From Flavobacteriales bacterium (GTDB lineage Bacteria > Bacteroidota > Bacteroidia > Flavobacteriales_D > Parvicellaceae), in the NCBI GenBank assembly GCA_029251405.1, contig JAQXDK010000007.1, positions 1 through 64,000 on the forward strand: a DNA stretch of 64,000 bases. The letters are read 5' to 3'. Position numbers and translations under genes: made by a program. Positions 22,675-30,213 of the stretch are shown piece after piece. Numbering within the stretch: position 1 is the first letter of the stretch; every line of letters begins with the position of its first letter. Under the pieces are notes generated by a model. The model ran no database searches, was not told the origin of the DNA, and worked only from the letters and a program-made list of their open reading frames with translations.

Positions 22675-23676
22675 ATGTCATCAAGTAACTTTGTAGATTA
22701 TGTCAAGGTCTGTTGTAGGTCGGGAAAGGGGGGGGCTGGATCAAAGCATTTTCACAGAGATAGGACCACAGCTAAAGGCGGCCCAGACGGAGGAGATGGA
22801 GGAAGAGGCGGACATATTATCATAAAAGGCAGTAAGCAAATTTGGACGTTACTCAGCTTAAAATACCGTAAACATATAATTGCTCCACCAGGAGAGTCAG
22901 GTGGTGCCAATTTATGTAGTGGTAGGTTTGGTAAGGATGAAGTAATAGAAGTTCCGCTGGGGACAGTAGCAAAAGATGCTGAAACTGGTGAATTTCTATT
23001 TGAGATTACTGAAGATGGTGAGGAAAGAATTTTATTAAGTGGAGGCAGAGGTGGTTTAGGAAACAACCATTTTAAGTCCTCTACTAATCAAGCACCAAAA
23101 TATGCTCAACCTGGAGAATCTGGAAAAGAAGAATGGAAAATTTTAGAATTGAAGGTCTTAGCAGATGTTGGTCTTGTTGGTTTTCCAAATGCCGGGAAAT
23201 CTACTTTGTTGTCAGTACTTTCAGCAGCAAAACCTGAAATAGCAAATTATCCATTTACCACAATAGTCCCTAATTTAGGTATTGTAGCATACAGGAATCA
23301 TAAATCTTTTATTATGGCGGATATACCTGGAATAATTGAAGGAGCTCACAAAGGAAAAGGTTTAGGACATCGATTTTTACGTCATATTGAAAGAAATTCT
23401 GTTTTATTGTTTATGATTCCTGCAGATTCCGATAACGTCATTAAAGAATATCAGGTTTTATTAAACGAATTAAAACTTTACAATCCAGAACTTTTAGATA
23501 AAGAGAAAATGTTGGCCATAACTAAAAGCGATCTTTTAGATGAGGAATTAAAAATAGAACTCAAAGAAGAACTTCCTGAAAAAATTAATACTGTTTTTAT
23601 TTCTTCTGTAGCTCAATCTGGTTTAACCGTACTTAAAGATAAAATCTGGAAAATGATTCATAATGAGTTGGTTTAA
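22675..23676 (+). CDS. obg: GTPase Obg
   Basis: Essential GTPase linked to late 50S ribosome assembly and growth control. The 333-residue protein has the Gly-rich Obg fold ([33 protein letters not shown]) in residues 1-158 and the G domain after it: G1 [11 protein letters not shown], the TT of G2 in [11 protein letters not shown]3 [20 protein letters not shown], and G4 TKSD. The optional C-terminal OCT domain is absent. Its last codons overlap the PAP2 gene by 14 bp. Confidence 0.96.
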   Translation: MSSSNFVDYVKVCCRSGKGGAGSKHFHRDRTTAKGGPDGGDGGRGGHIIIKGSKQIWTLLSLKYRKHIIAPPGESGGANLCSGRFGKDEVIEVPLGTVAKDAETGEFLFEITEDGEERILLSGGRGGLGNNHFKSSTNQAPKYAQPGESGKEEWKILELKVLADVGLVGFPNAGKSTLLSVLSAAKPEIANYPFTTIVPNLGIVAYRNHKSFIMADIPGIIEGAHKGKGLGHRFLRHIERNSVLLFMIPADSDNVIKEYQVLLNELKLYNPELLDKEKMLAITKSDLLDEELKIELKEELPEKINTVFISSVAQSGLTVLKDKIWKMIHNELV

Positions 23677-24229
23677 TTCTTTAGAAATTCTTGATCAGAA
23701 AATTACTATTTTTTTAAATGGTTCTCATGTTACGTTTATTGATAGTATCATGTGGGCATTTTCAAAACCTATATTTGGGCTTCCATTTTACATCTTATTT
23801 ATATATTTATTTTTTAGAAATTACAATGCTAAAAATGCTTTTACGATTATTTTGTTGATGGGATTAACGGTAGGGTTGGGAGATTTTATAGCCCACGAAT
23901 TGGTTAAAGAAACTATTCAGAGATATCGTCCAAGTCATAATTTAGAGATATCACATCAATTAAATTTTGTCAATAATTATAAAGGAGGACAATTTGGATT
24001 TGTTTCGAATCATGCTACTAATATGAGTGTTGTAGGATTACTAACTTTTTTATTTTTAAAAAAAACCTATCCTAAATCCTGGATTTATTTAGTAATTTTT
24101 GTGTTAACTATTTCTTACAGTAGAATTTATTTAGGAGTTCATTATCTATCTGATATCTTTGGTGGATGGATTCTCGGTATCATTTTGTCTTTATGTTCTT
24201 ACAGAATTTTTAAAAATTTAATCTCATAA
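23663..24229 (+). CDS. PAP2-family membrane phosphatase
   Basis: A 188-residue integral membrane protein with about five hydrophobic segments. The phosphatase motifs are visible in order: KETIQRYRP (C1), FVSNHATNM (C2, with the usual PSGH replaced by SNHA but the His kept) and [17 protein letters not shown] (C3). These are the residues of lipid and undecaprenyl-pyrophosphate phosphatases. A role in recycling undecaprenyl pyrophosphate or dephosphorylating lipid A is possible. It overlaps obg by 14 bp and precedes crcB by 3 bp. Confidence 0.85.
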   Translation: MSWFNSLEILDQKITIFLNGSHVTFIDSIMWAFSKPIFGLPFYILFIYLFFRNYNAKNAFTIILLMGLTVGLGDFIAHELVKETIQRYRPSHNLEISHQLNFVNNYKGGQFGFVSNHATNMSVVGLLTFLFLKKTYPKSWIYLVIFVLTISYSRIYLGVHYLSDIFGGWILGIILSLCSYRIFKNLIS

Positions 24230-24232
24230 AAC

Positions 24233-24601
24233 ATGATTGCAGCTTTAGTAGTATTTGTTGGAGGAGGAATTGGTGCAGTTTTAAGATATTTAATATCAAA
24301 AGCTACTCTACTTGTTTACAGTGGACAATTTCCATTAGCTACGATTATTGCCAATGTTTTTTCTTGTCTAATTATGGTTTTGTTTTTGTACATCTTTTCG
24401 CATATGAAAATTAATAATCCCAACCTAAAGTTATTTTTCTTATTAGGAATTTGTGGAGGCTTGAGTACATTTTCAACTTTCAGTTTAGAAACTGTTAATC
24501 TTTTGAAAAATGGAGATTATTATTGGGCCTTAGCAAACGTTGTTTTGAGCATCGTAATTTGTTTTGGAATTCTAATGGTTTTCATTAAAAAAACAATTTA
24601 G
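24233..24601 (+). CDS. crcB: Fluoride ion channel CrcB/Fluc
   Basis: Exports fluoride across the inner membrane as a dual-topology dimer. The 122-residue protein has four hydrophobic segments and the family residues GGGIGAVLRYLIS, the conserved Asn in TIIANVFSCL, and GICGGLSTFSTFSLE with its paired Phe residues. No fluoride riboswitch is visible upstream, where only 3 bp separate it from the PAP2 gene. The stop overlaps the convergent lipoprotein gene by 4 bp. Confidence 0.92.
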   Translation: MIAALVVFVGGGIGAVLRYLISKATLLVYSGQFPLATIIANVFSCLIMVLFLYIFSHMKINNPNLKLFFLLGICGGLSTFSTFSLETVNLLKNGDYYWALANVVLSIVICFGILMVFIKKTI

Positions 24602-24837
24602 TCTTGCTTACAAGAGACCAGGATTTCAGGAAAGTCTTCCTCATTTCTCATGGCCTCTTCGAAATTAGCATATCTACTCATAATTTTTTCTAAACTACAA
24701 TTACAGAATAGAGAATCTAATTTTGCTCTTTTACATTCGTTTAGATAAATTTCTTTATCTTTTTTTGACCATCCTCCACAAGAAGAACTAAAAATTATTA
24801 TTGATACTACAGCAATGATTTGGGTGAAGATTTTCAT
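24598..24837 (-). CDS. Small Cys-rich lipoprotein, function unknown
   Basis: A 79-residue protein with a signal peptide and lipobox (FSSSC, lipid Cys20). The mature peptide has Cys35, Cys45, Cys47 and Cys76. The spacing Y-L-x2-C...F-C-x-C-x-L-E and the Tyr/Glu-Ala region resemble small secreted domains often seen in flavobacteria. The four Cys may form two disulphides. It is last in the minus-strand run from 27383 and lies 5 bp after the DUF4296-like gene. Confidence 0.7.
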   Translation of the reverse strand: MKIFTQIIAVVSIIIFSSSCGGWSKKDKEIYLNECKRAKLDSLFCNCSLEKIMSRYANFEEAMRNEEDFPEILVSCKQD

Positions 24838-24842
24838 GTTTT

Positions 24843-25334
24843 TTATTTTAAAGTGTCATTTTTCATTTTTGAGCGCTTTCTAACCCCTTTTTTTATGGAC
24901 TTTGGATCAATACCTATAAATTTAGAATTTTCTTTTAATATAGCTTTTATGGAATCTTTAGAATTGTTTTGCTGCTCTATTTCATTGGTTGGAATGTCCA
25001 TGTATACCTTTTCAAGACTATCTCGTAAATCTTTAAGCAAGCTGTCAAATAATACAGGTTTTTGAGAATAGTACTTAATAGATTTTTCAAATTCATTTCT
25101 ATTGACACCTTTATCTTTTAAAATCTGAAAAACAATATTATTAACGCTGTCTTTTGGAATTAAAGTAAACTTTTTATTGTTATAAATATGTGCATTTGTA
25201 AGCCATATTTTTTTTATTATATCTCGAAAATCATTATCAGAGATAGCACTTTTATCAACATATTCATCTGTTTGTTCTTCAACACAATTAGTTGCGAAAA
25301 CTAAAAATAATAAACAAATTATCGTGTTCTTCAA
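24843..25334 (-). CDS. DUF4296-like lipoprotein
   Basis: A 163-residue lipoprotein: signal peptide MKNTIICLLFLVFATNC with lipid Cys17. The centre matches the DUF4296 pattern, in which a helix with an internal Lys-Asp-x-Gly-Val precedes 'FEKSIKYYSQKPVLFDSLLKDL'-type sequence (here EFEKSIKYYSQKPVLF). The tail is basic and Ser/Lys-rich. DUF4296 genes commonly lie next to dihydroorotase in flavobacteria, as here with a 4-bp overlap. No function is known. Confidence 0.75.
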   Translation of the reverse strand: MKNTIICLLFLVFATNCVEEQTDEYVDKSAISDNDFRDIIKKIWLTNAHIYNNKKFTLIPKDSVNNIVFQILKDKGVNRNEFEKSIKYYSQKPVLFDSLLKDLRDSLEKVYMDIPTNEIEQQNNSKDSIKAILKENSKFIGIDPKSIKKGVRKRSKMKNDTLK

Positions 25335-26671
25335 TTTTTAAATTTTAACCGCATGGAGTTTGTTTTTTCATTCAATACACCTTCGTGGTATACTCTTTTT
25401 CCATTTACATAGGTACTATTTATAGAACTTGAAAAATTATACCCTTCGAAGGGTGACCATCCGCATTTATAAAGGATATTTTCTTTGTTAACTGTTGTAT
25501 TTTTATTTTGATCAATTAAAACAAAATCTGCATAATATCCTGGTCTCAAGAAGCCTCTTTTTTCGATTTTAAAGCAATCTGCAACATCATGGCTTGTTTT
25601 CTTTACTAGCTGTTTTAACGAAATTTGATTGGTTTTTTCTAATTCTAAAAGAGCTAATAACGCATGCTGAACTAATGGCCCTCCAGAAGGTGCACTCAGA
25701 TATCCATTCATCTTTTCATTTCTGGTGTGCGGAGCATGATCTGTAGCAATAACATCTATTACGTCACTGTTGATAGCTTTTATTAGACTTTTTCTGTCGT
25801 ATTCTGTTTTAACTGCTGGATTCCATTTTATTTTGCTCCCATTTTTTTGATAATCTTGATCATTGAACCAAAGGTGATGAATACAACATTCAGCAGTGAT
25901 TTTTTTTTCCTTTAACTCTAATTCTGATTTAAATAATTCTAATTCTTTTGCTGTAGAAATGTGTAATACATGTAATCTACTTTCGTATTTACTAGCAAGA
26001 TCTACCGCCATAGACGAAGACAAATAGCAAGCTTCTTCAGATCTTATAGCTGGGTGCATTTCAAAAGGGATATTAGAACCATATTTTTCTTTGAAAATTG
26101 CTAAATTTTTTCGGACTGTTTGTTCATCCTCACAGTGAGTAGCAATTAGTAAGGGACTGTTTTTAAAAATTTGAGATAATGTTTCCTTATTGTCCACTAA
26201 CATGTTACCTGTAGATGAGCCCATAAAAACTTTAATCCCACAAACATGCTCACCGTCAGTTTTTAAAACTTCTTTTAAATTGTCATTATTAGCACCCATG
26301 AAAAAAGAATAGTTAGCGACTGAATTTTGCTTTGCAATTTGATATTTTTCTTCAAGAAGTTGTTGAGTTACTGTGTTTGGTACTGTATTTGGCATTTCCA
26401 TGAAACTTGTAATTCCTCCAGCTACAGCAGCTCTAGATTCTGTAAAAATATTTGCTTTTTCTGTCAGACCCGGCTCTCTGAAGTGAACCTGATCGTCTAT
26501 CATTCCGGGAATAAGTAGTAAATTGCTAGCATCTAATTCTTCGTCAAAAGTTCCAGATATTGATTGGTTGCTTATTTCGGAAATAAAAGAGTCTTCAATG
26601 ACTATATCTCCAATAAACTCTTTATTTTCATTAGTGATTTTTGCATTTCTAATAATGAGTTTATTTTTCAA
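25331..26671 (-). CDS. pyrC: Dihydroorotase
   Basis: Cyclises N-carbamoyl-L-aspartate to dihydroorotate in pyrimidine synthesis. The 446-residue amidohydrolase has IPGMIDDQVHFREPGLTEK (in parts IPGMIDDQVHF, REPGLTEK), EMPNTVPNTV, GIKVFMGSSTG, the His ligands in TAECCIHHLWF and the catalytic Asp in VIATDHAPHT. The first His of the usual HxH metal motif is Gln here (DQVHF); as recalled, this is common in Bacteroidota homologues. It overlaps the glycosyltransferase gene by 11 bp and the DUF4296-like gene by 4 bp. Confidence 0.93.
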   Translation of the reverse strand: MKNKLIIRNAKITNENKEFIGDIVIEDSFISEISNQSISGTFDEELDASNLLLIPGMIDDQVHFREPGLTEKANIFTESRAAVAGGITSFMEMPNTVPNTVTQQLLEEKYQIAKQNSVANYSFFMGANNDNLKEVLKTDGEHVCGIKVFMGSSTGNMLVDNKETLSQIFKNSPLLIATHCEDEQTVRKNLAIFKEKYGSNIPFEMHPAIRSEEACYLSSSMAVDLASKYESRLHVLHISTAKELELFKSELELKEKKITAECCIHHLWFNDQDYQKNGSKIKWNPAVKTEYDRKSLIKAINSDVIDVIATDHAPHTRNEKMNGYLSAPSGGPLVQHALLALLELEKTNQISLKQLVKKTSHDVADCFKIEKRGFLRPGYYADFVLIDQNKNTTVNKENILYKCGWSPFEGYNFSSSINSTYVNGKRVYHEGVLNEKTNSMRLKFKN

Positions 26672-27383
26672 ATTTTTTAAATCTTAATTTTAATACTCCC
26701 AAAAAGGCTTCTTTGAATATTCCAATATTCATTTTTGATTTTCCAAGCTCTCTGTCTTTAAAATGAATTGGAATTTCTTTAACATTGAATCCCAATTTAA
26801 TAGCGCTATATTTCATTTCTATTTGGAAAGCATATCCGACAAACCAAATCTCGTCTAAGTCTATTTTTTCTAAAACTTTACTGGAATAACATTTAAAACC
26901 TGCAGTTGTATCTTTTATTTTTATTCCTAAAACTATCCTTGCATAAAGCGAAGCGTAATAAGAAAGCCAATATCTTGTCTTAGGCCAGTTGATAACCTTT
27001 CCTCCCATTACATATCTAGAACCAATGCACATGTCTGCACCATTTTTATGGCAATTATGAAGAAGTCTTGGTAAGTCATCTGGATTGTGAGAAAAGTCCG
27101 CATCCATTTCAAAAATATAATTGTAGCCTCTTTCTAAAGCCCATTTGAATCCGTGTATGTATGCTGTTCCAAGTCCAGATTTTTCTCTTCTTTCTTCTAA
27201 AAATATACGATCACTTTTTTTAATAAGGTTTTTAACAGAGTTAGCAGTTCCATCTGGGGATCCGTCATCAACAATTAAAACGTGGAAATTATCTTTTTTA
27301 TTAAGAACAGCTTTAATTATACTTGAAATATTTTCAATTTCATTATAAGTAGGTATAATTACAAGGCTCTTCATATTTATCAT
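26661..27383 (-). CDS. Polyprenol monophosphomannose synthase-like GT2 glycosyltransferase
   Basis: A 240-residue GT-A enzyme that probably transfers a hexose from a nucleotide sugar to polyprenol phosphate. Motifs in order: VIIPTYNEIENI, VLIVDDGSPDGTA, the metal-binding EMDADFSHNPDDL, GSRYVMGGKV and KDTTAGFKCYSS. There is no C-terminal membrane domain, as in soluble DPM1. The start may be ATG 27383 or ATG 27374 (MKSLVIIPTYNE); the second gives the more usual N-terminus. It leads the minus-strand run with pyrC. Confidence 0.9.
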   Translation of the reverse strand: MINMKSLVIIPTYNEIENISSIIKAVLNKKDNFHVLIVDDGSPDGTANSVKNLIKKSDRIFLEERREKSGLGTAYIHGFKWALERGYNYIFEMDADFSHNPDDLPRLLHNCHKNGADMCIGSRYVMGGKVINWPKTRYWLSYYASLYARIVLGIKIKDTTAGFKCYSSKVLEKIDLDEIWFVGYAFQIEMKYSAIKLGFNVKEIPIHFKDRELGKSKMNIGIFKEAFLGVLKLRFKKFEK

Positions 27384-27448
27384 GAAACAATTCTATATAA
27401 ACAAATAAACGAATTAATTTTATTAAATAAATATACCTTAACTATTAT

Positions 27449-27456
27449 TAACTTTA
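27449..27456 (+). promoter_or_regulatory. Likely -7 box for the LVIVD-repeat gene
   Basis: TAACTTTA (TAnnTTTG with final A) ends 7 nt before the TTG start at 27464, so the leader would be nearly absent. Confidence 0.4.
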
Positions 27457-27463
27457 CTGCACT

Positions 27464-28807
27464 TTGAAAAAAATTATAGTATCAATTTTATTATTTCCTA
27501 CTATTTTAATTGGCCAATACAATAATGTCATTTTACACGACCATTGGATACAAGATTCTCTAATTACTACTTACGATGGAGAATCAGTTTTCAATGAAGT
27601 TTGGGGGTTAGAATTAAACAATGAAAAGTATGCTGTCGTGGGCTCAACAATGGGGACTCATTTTTTTAAAATCGTCAATAATAAATTGCATGAAATAGAT
27701 TTTGTAAGTGGTAAATATGCGGGATCGCAAGCTGTTCACAGAGACTATCACGATTTCAACGGCTATCTATATGCGGTTTGCGACGAAAATATAAGTTCAT
27801 TACAAATTTTTGATTTAACCTATCTTCCTGATAGCGTTCATTTGGTTTACGATAGTGATTCTCTTATTGTAAGAGCACATAACATTTTTATTGATACCGC
27901 TAAAGCCAAAATGTATGCTTGTTCCGTCACTTCTCTAAATCAATTTAACGCTATGAATGTATATGATTTAACCAATCCTATTGCACCTCAACTAATTTAC
28001 AGTTATGATGAAGTAGGTCACGTTCATGATGCTTATGTATACAACGACACAGCTTTTCTAAATTGTGCTTCTAATGGTTTAAAAGTGATAAAAAGTTCCA
28101 ACTCTTCTTTTATTCAGATTGGTGAAATAAACATTTATCCAGATAAAGATTATAATCATTCTGGATGGATTAACGCTTCAAAGGATACCTATTTAATGTG
28201 CGATGAAGCCTTGGGTAAAGATGTTAAGATTTTAGACGTTTCTGATCTAAATGACATTCAGGTGAAATCTCTTTTTAATTCCGCAATGGGAGATGACGAA
28301 ACATCTGTTCCTCATAATGTTATTATCCGTGATAACATTGCTTATTTAAGTTATTATCATGACGGACTTCAGATATTTGATATAAGCAATCCAACCGCAC
28401 CTAGGAAAATAGCTTTCTATGACACTTATTTACCCACCCCAAATGTTGCTTGGGCTGGTGCTTGGGGAGTTTATCCATTTAATAAGAGCAATCTTGTTTT
28501 AGTGTCTGATAGGACTTATGGCCTTTTTTTACTAGGTTTTGAAAAACCTCCTGAAGTAACAGAAACCCCATTTTTTATATTTCCTAATCCTTCTGAAGAC
28601 TACCTATATTTTTACATGGAACATTCAGGGTTGCCGGATTACAGCTTAAATATTTACAATAATTTAGGGAAATTAGTAGATCAATTTAGTGTAAACAATA
28701 ACTATCTTAAAATCGATTTATCTAATTACAGCTCTGGGCTTTATATTGTAGAATACCAATCAAATTTTGATTCTTCGTCCTTCAGCAAGAAATTTTTTGT
28801 CAACTAA
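27464..28807 (+). CDS. LVIVD-repeat (choice-of-anchor B) protein with T9SS sorting domain
   Basis: A 447-residue secreted protein with a TTG start and signal peptide (MKKIIVSILLFPTILIGQ). The body is a beta-propeller of LVIVD-type repeats, each with hydrophobic cores such as SLQIFDLTYLPDSVHLV and GLQIFDISNPTAPRKI. A conserved HDAYVYNDTAFL segment is typical of the choice-of-anchor B family. The last ~75 residues are a type A T9SS sorting domain: IFPNPSEDYLYF, LNIYNNLGKLV and SSGLYIVEY. It is probably exported by the type IX system and held at the surface. Its ligand is unknown. Confidence 0.88.
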   Translation: MKKIIVSILLFPTILIGQYNNVILHDHWIQDSLITTYDGESVFNEVWGLELNNEKYAVVGSTMGTHFFKIVNNKLHEIDFVSGKYAGSQAVHRDYHDFNGYLYAVCDENISSLQIFDLTYLPDSVHLVYDSDSLIVRAHNIFIDTAKAKMYACSVTSLNQFNAMNVYDLTNPIAPQLIYSYDEVGHVHDAYVYNDTAFLNCASNGLKVIKSSNSSFIQIGEINIYPDKDYNHSGWINASKDTYLMCDEALGKDVKILDVSDLNDIQVKSLFNSAMGDDETSVPHNVIIRDNIAYLSYYHDGLQIFDISNPTAPRKIAFYDTYLPTPNVAWAGAWGVYPFNKSNLVLVSDRTYGLFLLGFEKPPEVTETPFFIFPNPSEDYLYFYMEHSGLPDYSLNIYNNLGKLVDQFSVNNNYLKIDLSNYSSGLYIVEYQSNFDSSSFSKKFFVN

Positions 28808-28844
28808 AAGAATTAACACTTTAGTTTAAAATAAATTATCTACA

Positions 28845-28852
28845 TACATTTG
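28845..28852 (+). promoter_or_regulatory. Bacteroidota -7 box for mrp
   Basis: TACATTTG, an exact match, ends 4 nt before the mrp ATG. This is one of the clearest candidates for a leaderless transcript in the window. Confidence 0.7.
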
Positions 28853-28856
28853 GGAT

Positions 28857-29972
28857 ATGATTAAAAGTAATGACGAAATTTTTGATGCTTTAAAAAGTGT
28901 TTTAGAGCCAGATTTAGGTAAGGATATTATTACCTTAGGTTTGGTATCTGATGTTAAGTTTTCAGAAAATAGTATTTCTTTCTCGGTTCAAATGAAAAAC
29001 GCAGCCATGCACGCAAGAAAAAGAATGGAAGATGCGTGTGCATTTGCAGTAGAAAGAAAATTTGGAAAAGATATTACAGTAGTAGTAAATGTTCAAGCTT
29101 TAAAAAAATCAGAAGCTGCCCAAAGTATATTGCCAAATGTCAAAAATACAATCGCTATAGTTTCTGGTAAAGGTGGTGTAGGAAAGTCAACAATTGCTGC
29201 AAATACAGCTGTAGGTTTAGCAAAAAAAGGTTTTAAAGTTGGAATTGTAGACGCAGATATCTACGGGCCATCTGTCCCAATGATGTTTGATGTTTTGCAC
29301 TACAAACCATTATCCAGACAAATTAATAATAAACAATATATCGTACCAGCAGAAAATTATGGAGTTAAAATTCTATCAATTGGTTTTTTTGCCGAGTTAG
29401 ACCAGGCGGTTGTCTGGAGAGGGCCAATGGCTGTCAAAGCCTTGAAACAGTTAATTTTTGATGCTGACTGGGGCGAATTGGATTATCTTATAATTGATAC
29501 TCCTCCAGGAACAGGAGATGTTCACTTGTCTATTGTTCAATCTCTGCCATTAACAGGTGCAGTTGTAGTAACAACTCCACAGTCCGTTGCTTTAGCAGAT
29601 GCTAAGAAGGCAATTGCCATGTTCAAAATGGATAATATTAATGTACCTATTATCGGTTTAGTTGAAAATATGTCTTGGTTTACCCCAAAAGATCATCCCG
29701 ACGAGAAGTATTTTATATTTGGAGAAAATGGAGGGGAAAACTTATCAAAATCCCTTGATATAAGTCTCTTGGGTAAAATCCCATTGGTTCAGAGCATTCG
29801 TCAAAGTGGTGATGCAGGACGACCAGCCGTTTTACAACAAGAAACAGTAGTTGAGAAATACTATGACGACTTGTGTGATGAATTAATGAAGAATATTGAC
29901 CAAAGAAATGCTAACTTAGAGGGTACTAAGGTAGTAGAAGTTGAATATGGTGAACCTAAATGCTCAAAATAG
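28857..29972 (+). CDS. mrp: Mrp/ApbC-family Fe-S cluster carrier ATPase
   Basis: P-loop ATPase thought to carry and insert iron-sulphur clusters. The 371-residue protein has an N-terminal MIP18/DUF59 domain (about residues 1-85; ITLGLVSDV) and the Mrp ATPase domain with deviant Walker A VSGKGGVGKSTIAANTA, DADIYGPSVPMMF, and DTPPGTGDVHLS. The CxxC cluster-binding pair of ApbC is not visible in its usual place (ENMSWFTPKDHP), as in other Bacteroidota members recalled. It is followed 3 bp later by nfu, which supports an Fe-S role. Confidence 0.94.
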   Translation: MIKSNDEIFDALKSVLEPDLGKDIITLGLVSDVKFSENSISFSVQMKNAAMHARKRMEDACAFAVERKFGKDITVVVNVQALKKSEAAQSILPNVKNTIAIVSGKGGVGKSTIAANTAVGLAKKGFKVGIVDADIYGPSVPMMFDVLHYKPLSRQINNKQYIVPAENYGVKILSIGFFAELDQAVVWRGPMAVKALKQLIFDADWGELDYLIIDTPPGTGDVHLSIVQSLPLTGAVVVTTPQSVALADAKKAIAMFKMDNINVPIIGLVENMSWFTPKDHPDEKYFIFGENGGENLSKSLDISLLGKIPLVQSIRQSGDAGRPAVLQQETVVEKYYDDLCDELMKNIDQRNANLEGTKVVEVEYGEPKCSK

Positions 29973-29975
29973 AAA

Positions 29976-30212
29976 GTGAATAAAACTAAAGAAATAGTAC
30001 TTAAGGCTATTGAAGATTTAAGACCTTACCTTCATAATGACGGAGGAGATATGGAATTAGTTGAAATAACTAAGGATAATAAAGTCATAGTAAAATTACT
30101 AGGCGCATGCCAAACCTGCTCTGTAAGTTCTGTCACCATGAAAGCTGGTTTGGAAGAGAATTTAAAGGTTTTGGCTCCAGAAATAACAGCAGTTGAAGCC
30201 TTGCAATACTAG
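29976..30212 (+). CDS. nfu: NifU C-terminal-domain (Nfu) Fe-S scaffold
   Basis: A 78-residue Nfu domain. The hallmark ACQTC holds Cys45 and Cys48, which bind a transferable 4Fe-4S cluster between two monomers. HNDGGDMELVEI and SSVTMKAGLEENL complete the signature. The start is GTG. It follows mrp by 3 bp and should be cotranscribed. It converges with the TonB receptor gene with a 1-bp gap. Confidence 0.95.
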   Translation: MNKTKEIVLKAIEDLRPYLHNDGGDMELVEITKDNKVIVKLLGACQTCSVSSVTMKAGLEENLKVLAPEITAVEALQY

Positions 30213-30213
30213 A

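Noticed and set aside
28802-28826. Terminator hairpin after the LVIVD-repeat gene
   Set aside because: Only a 7-bp weak stem (AACTAAA/TTTAGTT) that includes the stop codon, and no T-run follows.
28857-29972. ParA or MinD instead of Mrp
   Set aside because: The N-terminal MIP18 domain, the Mrp-specific motifs and the adjacent nfu gene identify an Fe-S carrier.
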